Origin: Rhodocyclaceae bacterium | Lineage (GTDB): Bacteria > Pseudomonadota > Gammaproteobacteria > Burkholderiales > Rhodocyclaceae | Direction of reading: 5' to 3' | Length of the DNA: 64,000 nt | Assembly (NCBI GenBank): GCA_018261935.1 | Contig: JAGTRP010000013.1 | Span: 1 to 64,000, forward strand | In this document: positions 32,592-41,125 of the stretch, piece by piece | How positions within the stretch are numbered: position 1 is the stretch's first letter | How the letters are laid out: each line of letters opens with the position of its first letter | Notes under the pieces: generated by a model | The model's database searches: none | What the model was told of the DNA's origin: nothing | What the model saw: the letters and a program-made list of their open reading frames with translations, nothing else | Program-made: the position numbers and the translations under genes

Positions 32592-35132
32592 CTAGGCCTT
32601 CACCACCTTGCAGGCGCACTTCTTGAAGTCCGTCTCCTTCGAGATCGGGCAGGTGGCGTCCAGGGTCAGCTTGTTCACCAGGCGGTGCTCGTCGAAGAAG
32701 GGGATGAACACCAGGCCCACCGGCGGCTTGTTGCGGCCCTTCGTTTCCACCCGCAGCTGGATCTCGCCGCGGCGGGTGGAAACCTTGACCACGTCGTTGC
32801 GGTTGAGGCCCCGCTTCTTGGCGTCCTCCGGATTCATGAACACGACGGCGTCGGGCATGGCCTTGTAGAGTTCGGGCACCCGCCGGGTCATGGAGCCGGT
32901 ATGCCAGTGCTCGAGGACGCGGCCGGTGCATAGCCAGAGGTCGTATTCGTTGTCGGGCTGCTCGGCGGCCGGCTGGTAGGGCAGGGCATAGATCACCGCC
33001 TTGCCGTCCGGAAAGCCGTAGAAGCGCATGCCTTCGCCCTTGGGCACGTAGGTGTCGTAACCCTCCCGGAAGCGCCACAGGGTTTCCTTGCCTTCCACCA
33101 CCGGCCAGCGCAGGCCCCGGGCCTTGTGATAAACGTCGAAGGGGGCGAGGTCGTGGCCGTGGCCCCGGCCGAAGGCGGCGTATTCCTCGAACAGCCCCTT
33201 CTGCAGGTAGAAGCCGAAGGCTTTGCCCTCGTCGTTCGCGTAGTCCTTGATGCCGTGCTCATTGACCTTCCGCATGTCGTCGAGGCCGAACTTGTTCACC
33301 ACGCCGTTGGCGTAGAGCACGTCGTACAGGGTCTTGCCCTTGTATTCCGGCATCTTGTCGAGGAGTTCGGCGGGCCACACCTCTTCCATCTTGAAACGCT
33401 TGGCGAATTCCACGTACTGCCAGAGGTCGGATTTGGCCTCCCCCGGCGCATTCACCTGCTGGCGCCAGAACTGGCTGCGGCGCTCGGCGTTGCCGTAGGC
33501 GCCTTCCTTCTCCATCCACATGGCGGAGGGCAGGATGAGGTCGGCGGACATGGCGGAAACCGTCGGATAAATATCCGAATGGACCACGAAGACCTTGGGA
33601 TTGCGCCAGCCCGGATAGACCTCCTGGTTGATGTTGGGGCCGGCTTGCATGTTGTTGGTGGTGCTGGACCAGAAGAAGCCGACCTTGCCGTCCTTCAAGG
33701 CCCGGGACTGGGCGACGGCGTGCAGGCCGATCCAGTCGGGGAGAGTGCCGGCGGGCAGCTTCCAGAGCTTTTCGGAAAGCTCCCGGTGCTTCGGGTTCAT
33801 GACCACCATGTCGGCGGGCAGGCGGTGGGCGAAGGTGCCGACTTCCCGGGCGGTGCCGCAGGCGGAGGGCTGGCCGGTCAGCGAGAAGGGGCCGTTGCCG
33901 GGCTCGGAAATCTTGCCCACCAGGAGATGGACGTTGTAGATCATGTTGTTCACCCAGGTGCCCCGGGTGTGCTGGTTGAAGCCCATGGTCCAGTAGGAGA
34001 CAACCTTGGTCTTCGGGTCGGCATAGGCCTTGGCCAGGGCTTCCAGCTTATCCTTGGGCACGCCGGAGATTTCGTGGGCCTTGTCCAGGGTGTATTCGGA
34101 AACGAAGGCCTTGAAGTCCTCGAAGGCCATGGGGGAGGAATTGTTCGGGTTGCCCTTCGGCTTGCCGTCTTCGCCGGGGTAGCCGTTGTTCATGGCCACC
34201 TTCTCCAGGGGGTGGTTGGGCCGCAGGCCGTAGCCGATGTCGGTGACGCCCTTGGCGAACTTGACGTGCTTTTCCACAAACGCCTTATTTACGGCGTTGT
34301 TCTGGATGATGTAGTTGGCGATGTAGTTGAGGATGGCGAGGTCCGACTGGGGCCGGAAGATCAGTTCGTTGTCCGCCAACTCGCAGGTGCGGTGGCTGAA
34401 GGTGGAAAGGACGTGGATCTTGACTTGCTTGGCGGTGAGGCGCCGGTCGGTGATGCGGGACCACAGCATGGGATGCATCTCCGCCATGTTGGAGCCCCAG
34501 AGGACGAAGGCATCGGCCTGCTCGGCATCGTCATAGCAGCCCATGGGCTCGTCGATGCCGAAGGTGCGCATGAAGCCGGCCACGGCGGAGGCCATGCAGT
34601 GGCGGGCGTTGGGGTCGATGTTGTTGGAGCGGAAGCCGGCCTTCATGAGCTTGGCGGCGGCATAGCCTTCCCAGATGGTCCACTGGCCGGAGCCGTACAT
34701 GGCGATGTTCCGGGGGCCGCCGGCCTTCAGGGCCGCCTTGCACTTCTCTTCCATGATGTCGAAGGCCTGTTTCCAGGAAATGGCCTGGAAGTCGCCGTTC
34801 TTGTCGAACTTGCCGTCCTTCATGCGCAGCAGGGGCTGGGTCAGGCGGTCCTTGCCGTACATGATCTTGGAGAGGAAGTAGCCCTTGATGCAGTTGAGGC
34901 CGCGATTGACCGGCGCTTCCGGGTCGCCCTGGGTGGCCACGACGCGGCCGTCCTTGACCCCCACCAGGACACCGCAGCCGGTGCCGCAATAGCGGCAGAC
35001 GCCCTTGTCCCAGCGTATCCCGTCGTCCTTGGCGATGGCCGCCCCCGGCACGCTCATGCCGGCAACGCTCGCCGCCGCGGCGACGGCGCTGTTCTTGATG
35101 AAATCGCGACGCGTCAATGTGAACTCAATCAT
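32592..35132 (-). CDS. napA: NapA periplasmic nitrate reductase catalytic subunit
   Basis: An 846-residue molybdoenzyme reducing nitrate to nitrite. The twin-arginine leader is [14 protein letters not shown]. The [4Fe-4S] motif is [14 protein letters not shown] with the fourth Cys in LNCIKGY. The Mo-ligand Cys lies in [15 protein letters not shown]. Molybdopterin-guanine-dinucleotide regions such as [12 protein letters not shown] and [20 protein letters not shown] are intact. ATG 35132 lies one base beyond the napD stop, its ribosome-binding site (GGGGAGG) being inside napD. Needs NapD for maturation and Tat for export. Confidence 0.96.
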   Translation of the reverse strand: MIEFTLTRRDFIKNSAVAAAASVAGMSVPGAAIAKDDGIRWDKGVCRYCGTGCGVLVGVKDGRVVATQGDPEAPVNRGLNCIKGYFLSKIMYGKDRLTQPLLRMKDGKFDKNGDFQAISWKQAFDIMEEKCKAALKAGGPRNIAMYGSGQWTIWEGYAAAKLMKAGFRSNNIDPNARHCMASAVAGFMRTFGIDEPMGCYDDAEQADAFVLWGSNMAEMHPMLWSRITDRRLTAKQVKIHVLSTFSHRTCELADNELIFRPQSDLAILNYIANYIIQNNAVNKAFVEKHVKFAKGVTDIGYGLRPNHPLEKVAMNNGYPGEDGKPKGNPNNSSPMAFEDFKAFVSEYTLDKAHEISGVPKDKLEALAKAYADPKTKVVSYWTMGFNQHTRGTWVNNMIYNVHLLVGKISEPGNGPFSLTGQPSACGTAREVGTFAHRLPADMVVMNPKHRELSEKLWKLPAGTLPDWIGLHAVAQSRALKDGKVGFFWSSTTNNMQAGPNINQEVYPGWRNPKVFVVHSDIYPTVSAMSADLILPSAMWMEKEGAYGNAERRSQFWRQQVNAPGEAKSDLWQYVEFAKRFKMEEVWPAELLDKMPEYKGKTLYDVLYANGVVNKFGLDDMRKVNEHGIKDYANDEGKAFGFYLQKGLFEEYAAFGRGHGHDLAPFDVYHKARGLRWPVVEGKETLWRFREGYDTYVPKGEGMRFYGFPDGKAVIYALPYQPAAEQPDNEYDLWLCTGRVLEHWHTGSMTRRVPELYKAMPDAVVFMNPEDAKKRGLNRNDVVKVSTRRGEIQLRVETKGRNKPPVGLVFIPFFDEHRLVNKLTLDATCPISKETDFKKCACKVVKA

Positions 35133-35133
35133 T

Positions 35134-35406
35134 TCAGACCTCCCCGTCTGGATCAGATTCGTATCGGTGATAGACCATGGCTGCCGACAGCACCCCCGGA
35201 AGCCGGCGGATCGTTTCAAAAGCCTGGACGGTGGCGTCGTCGCTGGCGGCTTCGACGGTCACGATCATGCGTCCGTCCTCCGTCACCGCATGGACCTCCA
35301 CCCCGGCCAGGGTCCCCAGACTGGCCCGCACCGCCGCCGCCTTGGCCGGCTGTGCCCCCACGATCAGGCTGGAAATGCTGATTGCCTCGGAAGCCGTTGT
35401 ATTCAT
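35134..35406 (-). CDS. napD: NapD chaperone for NapA maturation
   Basis: A 90-residue cytoplasmic protein with the ferredoxin-like fold of NapD ([59 protein letters not shown]). It binds the NapA twin-arginine leader and holds back export until the cofactor is inserted. First gene of napDAGHB. Start is ATG 35406; the open frame continues upstream without support. No napC, napE or napF is present in the operon. Confidence 0.92.
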   Translation of the reverse strand: MNTTASEAISISSLIVGAQPAKAAAVRASLGTLAGVEVHAVTEDGRMIVTVEAASDDATVQAFETIRRLPGVLSAAMVYHRYESDPDGEV

Positions 35407-35511
35407 ATGCCATCCGTCAGTTCGAAGTCTGGCCAATCTAATCCCACACGGCATGAATTGGTTTAGCGTGGATCAAGTTAATCAGGCCATCCCTAGACTT
35501 TTGTCATGTAC

Positions 35512-35525
35512 TTGACCGGGATCAC
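35512..35525. promoter_or_regulatory. FNR/Anr-type binding site between napD and the peroxidase gene
   Basis: TTGAC-CGGG-ATCAC matches 8 of 10 conserved positions of the FNR consensus (TTGAT-N4-ATCAA) and is itself symmetrical. Its centre (35518.5) is exactly 41.5 bases upstream of a start point at 35560, which would fit the CTATAC element at 35548-35553 as a -10 for the peroxidase gene. That is the class II FNR-activated layout. The same site may serve napD, ~106 bases away in the other direction. Confidence 0.65.
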
Positions 35526-35547
35526 GGTAACGGACATATTCCTTCTG

Positions 35548-35553
35548 CTATAC
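35548..35553 (+). promoter_or_regulatory. candidate -10 element of the peroxidase promoter
   Basis: CTATAC, with TATACC overlapping one base on, at the distance expected below an FNR site centred at -41.5. No good -35 hexamer is needed for this promoter class and none is obvious. Confidence 0.4.
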
Positions 35554-35618
35554 CTCGGCAGTACCTCGAAAGGACCCTCAATGCCGCTTCACCAGATCAC
35601 CCGGGCACGACAGCAGCC

Positions 35619-36650
35619 ATGACGTTTCGGCGCGCCCGCCTGCCGGCCCTCGTGGTCGTTTTGATGCTCGCCGCATTGGCAGGCTACTTCCAGTTCAGCG
35701 GCAGCCCGCCCCAGTCGGCTCCGGAGAGCAGCCGCTACGGACTGCCGGCCCTCGACCCGGAGATGCCCCTGCGGAGCGCCGAGCCCATCCAGCCGCTGCC
35801 GGAGTTGCCGCCCCTCGATCCGCAAAAGGTCGCCCTCGGTCGGCAACTTTTCCACGATCGGCGGCTCTCCGCCGACAACAGCATTTCCTGCGCTTCCTGC
35901 CATGACCTGAGCCGCGGCGGCGTCGATGGCCGGCCGGTGTCCCAGGGGGTCGGCGGCGCCCGGGGCGACGTCAATGCCCCCAGCGTCCTCACCGCTTCCC
36001 TCAATTTCCGCCAGTTCTGGGATGGCCGGGCGGCCACCCTGGAGGAACAGGCCGGAGGTCCCATCCTGAACCCGAAGGAGATGGCCGCCGCCTGGCCGGA
36101 GGTCATCGAGCGGCTCGAGGCCGACGCCGGCATGAAGCGGGCATTCATGGGCGTCTACCCGGATGGCGTCACCCCCGACAATGTCGTCGCGGCCATTGCC
36201 GACTTCGAGCGCAGCCTGCCCCGGCCATCACGCTTCGACCGCTGGCTGCGGGGAGACCGCGACGCCCTCAGCGACGAAGAGCGCCAGGGCTACCAGCTCT
36301 TCAAGAAGCATGGCTGCATCGGCTGCCACCAGGGCGCCAACGTGGGCGGCAACCTCTTCCAGCGCTTCGGGATCATGTCCCACTACTTCAACACCAAGAA
36401 CTCCATCACCCAGGCCGACCGGGGACGCTACAACGTCACCGGCCAGGAGGAGGACCGCTATATTTTCAAGGTCCCGAGCCTGCGCAACGTCGCCCTCACC
36501 GCCCCCTATTTCCATGATGGCTCCGTCCCGCGCCTGGAAGACGCCGTGGCCGTCATGGGCCGCTACCAGCTGGGTATCAACCTGCCAGCCCGCGACATCG
36601 GCCTCATCGCCGCCTTCCTGCAAAGCCTCACCAGCGAGACCCTGCCGTGA
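35619..36650 (+). CDS. di-heme cytochrome c peroxidase (CcpA/MauG family)
   Basis: A 343-residue protein with an N-terminal membrane anchor or uncleaved signal (LPALVVVLMLAALAGYF). The two c-type heme sites are CASCH (Cys91) and CIGCH (Cys233). Family segments ALGRQLFHDRRLS, FWDGRAATLEEQAGGPILNP and FKVPSLRNVALTAPYFHDG are present. It reduces hydrogen peroxide in the periplasm with electrons from cytochromes. It diverges from napDAGHB and its stop overlaps the following GGDEF-EAL gene by 4 bases. The FNR-like site upstream suggests expression when oxygen is low. Confidence 0.93.
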   Translation: MTFRRARLPALVVVLMLAALAGYFQFSGSPPQSAPESSRYGLPALDPEMPLRSAEPIQPLPELPPLDPQKVALGRQLFHDRRLSADNSISCASCHDLSRGGVDGRPVSQGVGGARGDVNAPSVLTASLNFRQFWDGRAATLEEQAGGPILNPKEMAAAWPEVIERLEADAGMKRAFMGVYPDGVTPDNVVAAIADFERSLPRPSRFDRWLRGDRDALSDEERQGYQLFKKHGCIGCHQGANVGGNLFQRFGIMSHYFNTKNSITQADRGRYNVTGQEEDRYIFKVPSLRNVALTAPYFHDGSVPRLEDAVAVMGRYQLGINLPARDIGLIAAFLQSLTSETLP

Positions 36651-39151
36651 CCCGGAAAATGACCTTGCTGACCGCTTCCCGGCTCTGGCTCCTGGCTGTC
36701 GTGCCGCTGGCGGTGCTGGCCGCGCTCTACCACTGGAGTTCGGTAGACGATGACGGCCTGCACCGGGTCGAAGTGGCGGCGAACGAACTGGTGGCCCTCG
36801 ACATCGCCGCCAACCTCGAGATCATGAAGCTGCGCCACCGCCACAAGCTGGACTACGACGAGCTGGCGGCGGCTGCCCGGCGGGGCCAGGAACTGCTGGA
36901 CCAGCTCGAGCCGGAGTTCGCCCGCCTCGATCTCAAGCCGGCCCTGGAGCCGGCACGCCACACCTGGCAGGAGAAGCTGGCCGGCATCGAGCGCTTCAAG
37001 CAGATCAACGCCATCTTCAGCACCTCCCAGTTCCATTTCATCAATCTCGCCGAGTCCCTGGAAAGCCGCAAGAACAGCCCCCTGCTCAACCGGGTTTCCC
37101 GCCGCGTACTCGCTTTCCTGATGCAGGGCAGCAGCGAAGAGCTGCCGGTACTGGTCAGCAGCATCTACCAGTTGGCCGGCGAGATCGACGGCTGGCCCGA
37201 GGCCGACCGGGCCGAGGGCAAGCTCCTGGTCACCCACGGCACCCTGATCCTGGAACAGTACCGCCGGGCCCAGCAGTTGTCCCAGGGGCTCCTGGAGTCC
37301 CCCTTCGCCGGCACCGTCGCCGCCGCCTACCGGACCTATGCCATCGGCCACCGCAAGGCCACCGCCCGGGCCAACCAATACCGCCAGGTCATGGCCGGCT
37401 TCGCCCTGCTGCTGGCCGCCGCCGTCATCCTCGCCGCCGTGCGGCTGCGCCAGTCCGGCGCCCGGCTGCGCCTGGCCGCCCGCGTCTTCGACAACCTGGC
37501 CGAAGCCATGGTGATCACCGACGGCAGCGGCAACATCCAGTCCGTGAACCCGGCTTTCACCACCATCACCGGCTATTCCGAGGAGGAGGCCCAGGGCAGG
37601 AAGCCGGGGGATCTGCTGGCCTCGGGGCAGCACGATCCGGCCTTCTTCACCCGGATGTGGACCGTCCTGCGGGAAAACGGCCAATGGCAGGGCGAGATCA
37701 TCAACCGGCGCAAGAACGGCGAAACCTACACGGAATGGCTGTCGATCTCCGCCATGCGCGGTGCCGACAACCGGGTCGTCCAGTACATCGGCCTGTTCAG
37801 CGACATCAGCGACCGCAAGGAGGCCGAGGCCTACATCCACCACCTGGCCTACCACGACCCCCTCACCGGCCTGGCCAATCGCCTGCTCTTCCGGGACCGT
37901 CTGGATACCGCCCTGCGCCAGGCCCAGCGCAGCAACCGCCCCCTGGCGGTGCTGATGATGGACCTCGACCGCTTCAAGAACATCAACGATACCCTGGGCC
38001 ACCATACCGGGGACCGCCTGCTGAAGGAGGTCGCCCATCGCCTCTCCTGCTCGGTCCGGGACTGCGACACCCTGGCCCGCCTGGGGGGCGACGAATTCGC
38101 CCTGCTCATGCCGGAGATCCGCAGCGCCGACGACGCCGCCGGCATCGCCGGCAAGCTGGTCCAGATGCTGGCGCCGGAGATCGACCTCGAAGTCCAGGAA
38201 GTCTTCATCACCACCAGCATCGGCATTGCAGTCTTCCCCGAACACGGCAAGAACAGCGACCAGCTGCTCAGGAATGCCGACGTCGCCCTCTACGTGGCCA
38301 AGAACGCCGGCCGCAACACCTGGCATGTCTTCGACCCGGCCAGCGAAATGGCCGCCAGCGACCGCCTGGAACTGGAAACCGCCCTGCGCCACGCCGTCGC
38401 CCGCGACGAACTGGTGCTCTACTACCAGGTCCAGATGGACGCCACCGACAACCGCATCAGCGGCGTCGAGGCCCTGATCCGCTGGCAGCATCCGCAGCGG
38501 GGCCTGTTGGCCCCCGACCGCTTCATTCCCCTCGCCGAGCAGACCGGCCTTATTGAGGAGATCGGCGCTTGGTGCCTGGAAACCGCCTGCCGCCAGCTAG
38601 CCCGCTGGCAACTTGAGGGCATTCCCGTTCCCCGCATGGCCGTGAACGTCTCGGCCCGCCAGCTGCGGGCCCAGGGCTTCACCGAACTGGTCATGGACAC
38701 CATCAGCCGCACCGGCATCCAGCCCGGGCAGCTGGAACTGGAACTCACCGAGACCATGCTGTCCGACGACCCGAGCGTGGCTTTCGCCATCTTCACCGAA
38801 TTGCGGCGCCATGGCGTGCGCATCGCCATCGACGATTTCGGCACCGGCTACTCCTCCCTCAACTACCTGGCCCAGTTCCCGGTGGACGTCATCAAGATCG
38901 ACCGCAGCTTCGTGCGCAACCTGGACGGCCAATCGGAGGCTTCGGACCTGGTGCGGGCAATCATCCTGCTCGCCCAGAGCATGAAGATGGAGACGGTGGC
39001 CGAGGGGGTCGAAGTGGACCAGCAGCAGACCGCCCTCACCAGCCTGGGCTGCGACCACCTGCAGGGTTTCCTCTTTGCCAAGCCCCAGCCGCCGGAAGCT
39101 TTCCCCGGGCTGGTCAAGCACCTGGCAGGGCTAGCACCCGCCGAGCATTGA
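36647..39151 (+). CDS. membrane PAS-GGDEF-EAL cyclic-di-GMP protein
   Basis: An 834-residue protein beginning with GTG 36647 (ATG 36659 is the alternative). Membrane helix ~13-30, a helical periplasmic region to ~245 and a second helix ~247-265 are followed by a PAS domain (RVFDNLAEAMVITDGSGNIQ). The diguanylate cyclase domain has RLGGDEFALL, with catalytic GGDEF intact. The phosphodiesterase domain has VEALIRWQHP, ELTETMLSDD, AIDDFGTGYSSL and KIDRSFV, also intact. It could both make and break c-di-GMP. Translational coupling to the cytochrome c peroxidase is unusual and may tie it to redox state. Confidence 0.93.
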   Translation: MTRKMTLLTASRLWLLAVVPLAVLAALYHWSSVDDDGLHRVEVAANELVALDIAANLEIMKLRHRHKLDYDELAAAARRGQELLDQLEPEFARLDLKPALEPARHTWQEKLAGIERFKQINAIFSTSQFHFINLAESLESRKNSPLLNRVSRRVLAFLMQGSSEELPVLVSSIYQLAGEIDGWPEADRAEGKLLVTHGTLILEQYRRAQQLSQGLLESPFAGTVAAAYRTYAIGHRKATARANQYRQVMAGFALLLAAAVILAAVRLRQSGARLRLAARVFDNLAEAMVITDGSGNIQSVNPAFTTITGYSEEEAQGRKPGDLLASGQHDPAFFTRMWTVLRENGQWQGEIINRRKNGETYTEWLSISAMRGADNRVVQYIGLFSDISDRKEAEAYIHHLAYHDPLTGLANRLLFRDRLDTALRQAQRSNRPLAVLMMDLDRFKNINDTLGHHTGDRLLKEVAHRLSCSVRDCDTLARLGGDEFALLMPEIRSADDAAGIAGKLVQMLAPEIDLEVQEVFITTSIGIAVFPEHGKNSDQLLRNADVALYVAKNAGRNTWHVFDPASEMAASDRLELETALRHAVARDELVLYYQVQMDATDNRISGVEALIRWQHPQRGLLAPDRFIPLAEQTGLIEEIGAWCLETACRQLARWQLEGIPVPRMAVNVSARQLRAQGFTELVMDTISRTGIQPGQLELELTETMLSDDPSVAFAIFTELRRHGVRIAIDDFGTGYSSLNYLAQFPVDVIKIDRSFVRNLDGQSEASDLVRAIILLAQSMKMETVAEGVEVDQQQTALTSLGCDHLQGFLFAKPQPPEAFPGLVKHLAGLAPAEH

Positions 39152-39878
39152 GGCTGGTGGCCGCGGCCACCTCGGCAACCGGCACGGCCCGCAGCGCGGC
39201 GAGTTCGGCGGCGATGCGGGGCAGTTGGGCCGGGGAATTGCGGCCCCGGTCGAGCCAGGCCGGCGGAATGTCCGGAGCGTCGGTCTCGAGGACGATGCTC
39301 TCGAGGGGCAAGGTTGCCGCCAGCTGCCGGATGCGGCGGGACCCCGGGAAAGTCAGGGTGCCGCCGAAGCCGAGCTTGAAGCCCCGGCGGATGAACTCGT
39401 CCGCCTGCTGGCGGCTGCCGTTGAAGGCATGGGCGATGCCCCCCGGCACTTCGATGCGGCGCAGGTGCTTGAGGATCTGATCCACCGCCCGCCGCACGTG
39501 GAGGAGCACCGGCAGGCCCAGTTCCCGGGCGATCTTCAGCTGCTCGGCGAAGAACCATTCCTGGCGCCCGGGATCTCCGTCGGGAACGAAGAAATCGAGG
39601 CCGATTTCCCCCACCGCCACCGCCTTCTCCGCCGCCAGCCAGTGCCGCAGGAAATCGAGGTCGCCCTCCCGGGCGCCGGTGACGTAGAGGGGATGGATGC
39701 CGTAGGCCGGGAAGCACCCCGGATAGCGCCGGCAGCAGTCCCGCACCGCCGGGAAATTGGCGGCATCCACCGCCGGCACCACCAGGGTTTCCACCCCGGC
39801 ATCCCGGGCCGCCGCCCACACTGCATCCCGATCGGCATCGAATTCGGCCGCATCGAGATGGCAGTGGGTATCGATCAT
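39114..39878 (-). CDS. TatD-family metal-dependent hydrolase
   Basis: A 254-residue amidohydrolase-fold DNase family protein. MIDTHCHLD has the first metal-binding His pair (His5, His7). GEIGLDFF supplies the Glu, and VLLHVRRA, GIAHAFNGS and LETDAPD supply the remaining ligands. Start is ATG 39878, overlapping the dadA stop by 4 bases. Its last 38 bases overlap the end of the convergent GGDEF-EAL gene. TatD-type proteins act as 3'-5' exonucleases in DNA repair or RNA turnover. Confidence 0.9.
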   Translation of the reverse strand: MIDTHCHLDAAEFDADRDAVWAAARDAGVETLVVPAVDAANFPAVRDCCRRYPGCFPAYGIHPLYVTGAREGDLDFLRHWLAAEKAVAVGEIGLDFFVPDGDPGRQEWFFAEQLKIARELGLPVLLHVRRAVDQILKHLRRIEVPGGIAHAFNGSRQQADEFIRRGFKLGFGGTLTFPGSRRIRQLAATLPLESIVLETDAPDIPPAWLDRGRNSPAQLPRIAAELAALRAVPVAEVAAATSLNARRVLALPGA

Positions 39879-41125
39879 GACAGGAAAGGGAAATCCAGCT
39901 CCGGCCGCCGCCCCGACAGCAAATCCGCCAAGGCGGCTGCCGAGCCGCAGGCCATGGTCCACCCCAGGGTGCCGTGGCCGGTGTTGAGCCACAGGTTGGG
40001 GTAGCGGCTTCTGCCGATGATCGGCACGTTGGAGGGGGTAACCGGCCGCAGCCCGGTCCACAGCTCGGGTTCCCCCGCCGGCCGCAGATCGGGGAAAAGC
40101 TCGTGGACGCGGCGCAGGATGGCCTGGCAGCGCACCGGGTTCAAATCCAGGTTATAGCCGCTGAACTCCGCCGTGCCGGCGATGCGCAGGCGCTGGCCGA
40201 GGCGGGAGAAGACCAGCTTCCGCTCGTCGTCGGTGAGGCTCACCGTCGGCGCGATGCTATCAGGGGAGAGAGGCACGGTGGCCGAATAGCCCTTGGCCGG
40301 ATAGACCGGCAGGTCAATGCCCAGGGGCCTGGCGAGCAGGGGCGAATAGCTGCCCAGGGCCAGGACGTAGGCATCGGCGGTCAGGAGCTCGCCGCCATCC
40401 TCGCCCCGCACCACCACCCCGGCCACTTGACCGCCGGCGGCCGCCAGGCGCTCGATGGCGGCGCCGTAGCGAAATTTCACGCCCGCCGCGGCGGCCCGTT
40501 CGGCCAGGCCCCGGGTGAATTTATGGGCATCCCCCGATTCGTCGCTCGGGGTGTAGTCGCCTCCCACGAGGAGATGCCTGACCCGGGCCAGGGCCGGCTC
40601 GATCTCGATGCAGCGATCGGCATCCACCGGGTCCCGCTGCAGGCCGAAGCGGGACATCAAACGAGCCGCCTCGATGGCCCCGGCGAATTCCTGGCGGTCG
40701 GTGTAGATGTGCAGGATGCCACGCTCGAGGTGGTCGTAGTCGAGGCCGAGCTCCTGGCGCAGGGCCTGCAGCCGGGCGCGGCTGTAGAGGGCCAGGGTGA
40801 CGATGTGGCGGATGTTGGTGCGGGTGTTGCCGGGCAGGCACTGGACCAGGAAGCGCAAGGCCCAGCGCCACTGGGCGGCATCCAGGCGCCAGCGGAAGAG
40901 GAGCGGCGCGTCCTCCTGTCCCAGCCATTTGAGCACCTTGGGCAGGACGTGGGGATTGGCCCAGGGCTCGGCGTGGGAAACGGAAATCTGGCCGCCGTTG
41001 GCGAAACTGGTTTCCATGGCGGCCGTGGGCTGGCGGTCCACAACGGTGACCTCATGGCCGGCCCGGGCGAGATACCAGGCGCTGGTGACACCGACGACGC
41101 CGGCTCCGAGGACGAGGACTCTCAC
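39875..41125 (-). CDS. dadA: DadA-type D-amino-acid dehydrogenase
   Basis: A 416-residue FAD enzyme. The dinucleotide fold is VLVLGAGVVGVTSAWYLARAG, then SFANGGQISVSHAEPWANP, VYPAKGYSATVPL and TGHGTLGWTMACGSAAALADL at the C-terminal FAD site. It oxidises D-amino acids (D-alanine in the model case) to keto acids and passes electrons to the respiratory chain. It sits between spoT and tatD with 4-base overlaps on both sides. No alanine racemase gene is nearby. Confidence 0.9.
   Translation of the reverse strand: MRVLVLGAGVVGVTSAWYLARAGHEVTVVDRQPTAAMETSFANGGQISVSHAEPWANPHVLPKVLKWLGQEDAPLLFRWRLDAAQWRWALRFLVQCLPGNTRTNIRHIVTLALYSRARLQALRQELGLDYDHLERGILHIYTDRQEFAGAIEAARLMSRFGLQRDPVDADRCIEIEPALARVRHLLVGGDYTPSDESGDAHKFTRGLAERAAAAGVKFRYGAAIERLAAAGGQVAGVVVRGEDGGELLTADAYVLALGSYSPLLARPLGIDLPVYPAKGYSATVPLSPDSIAPTVSLTDDERKLVFSRLGQRLRIAGTAEFSGYNLDLNPVRCQAILRRVHELFPDLRPAGEPELWTGLRPVTPSNVPIIGRSRYPNLWLNTGHGTLGWTMACGSAAALADLLSGRRPELDFPFLS

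Noticed and set aside
33126-35381. 751-codon plus-strand open frame opposite napA
   Set aside because: Antisense to an unmistakable NapA; composition artefact of high GC.
35466-35485. TTGAT- and ATCAG-like half-sites considered as a second FNR box
   Set aside because: The second half matches only 2 of 5 positions at the required spacing; the site at 35512-35525 is far better.
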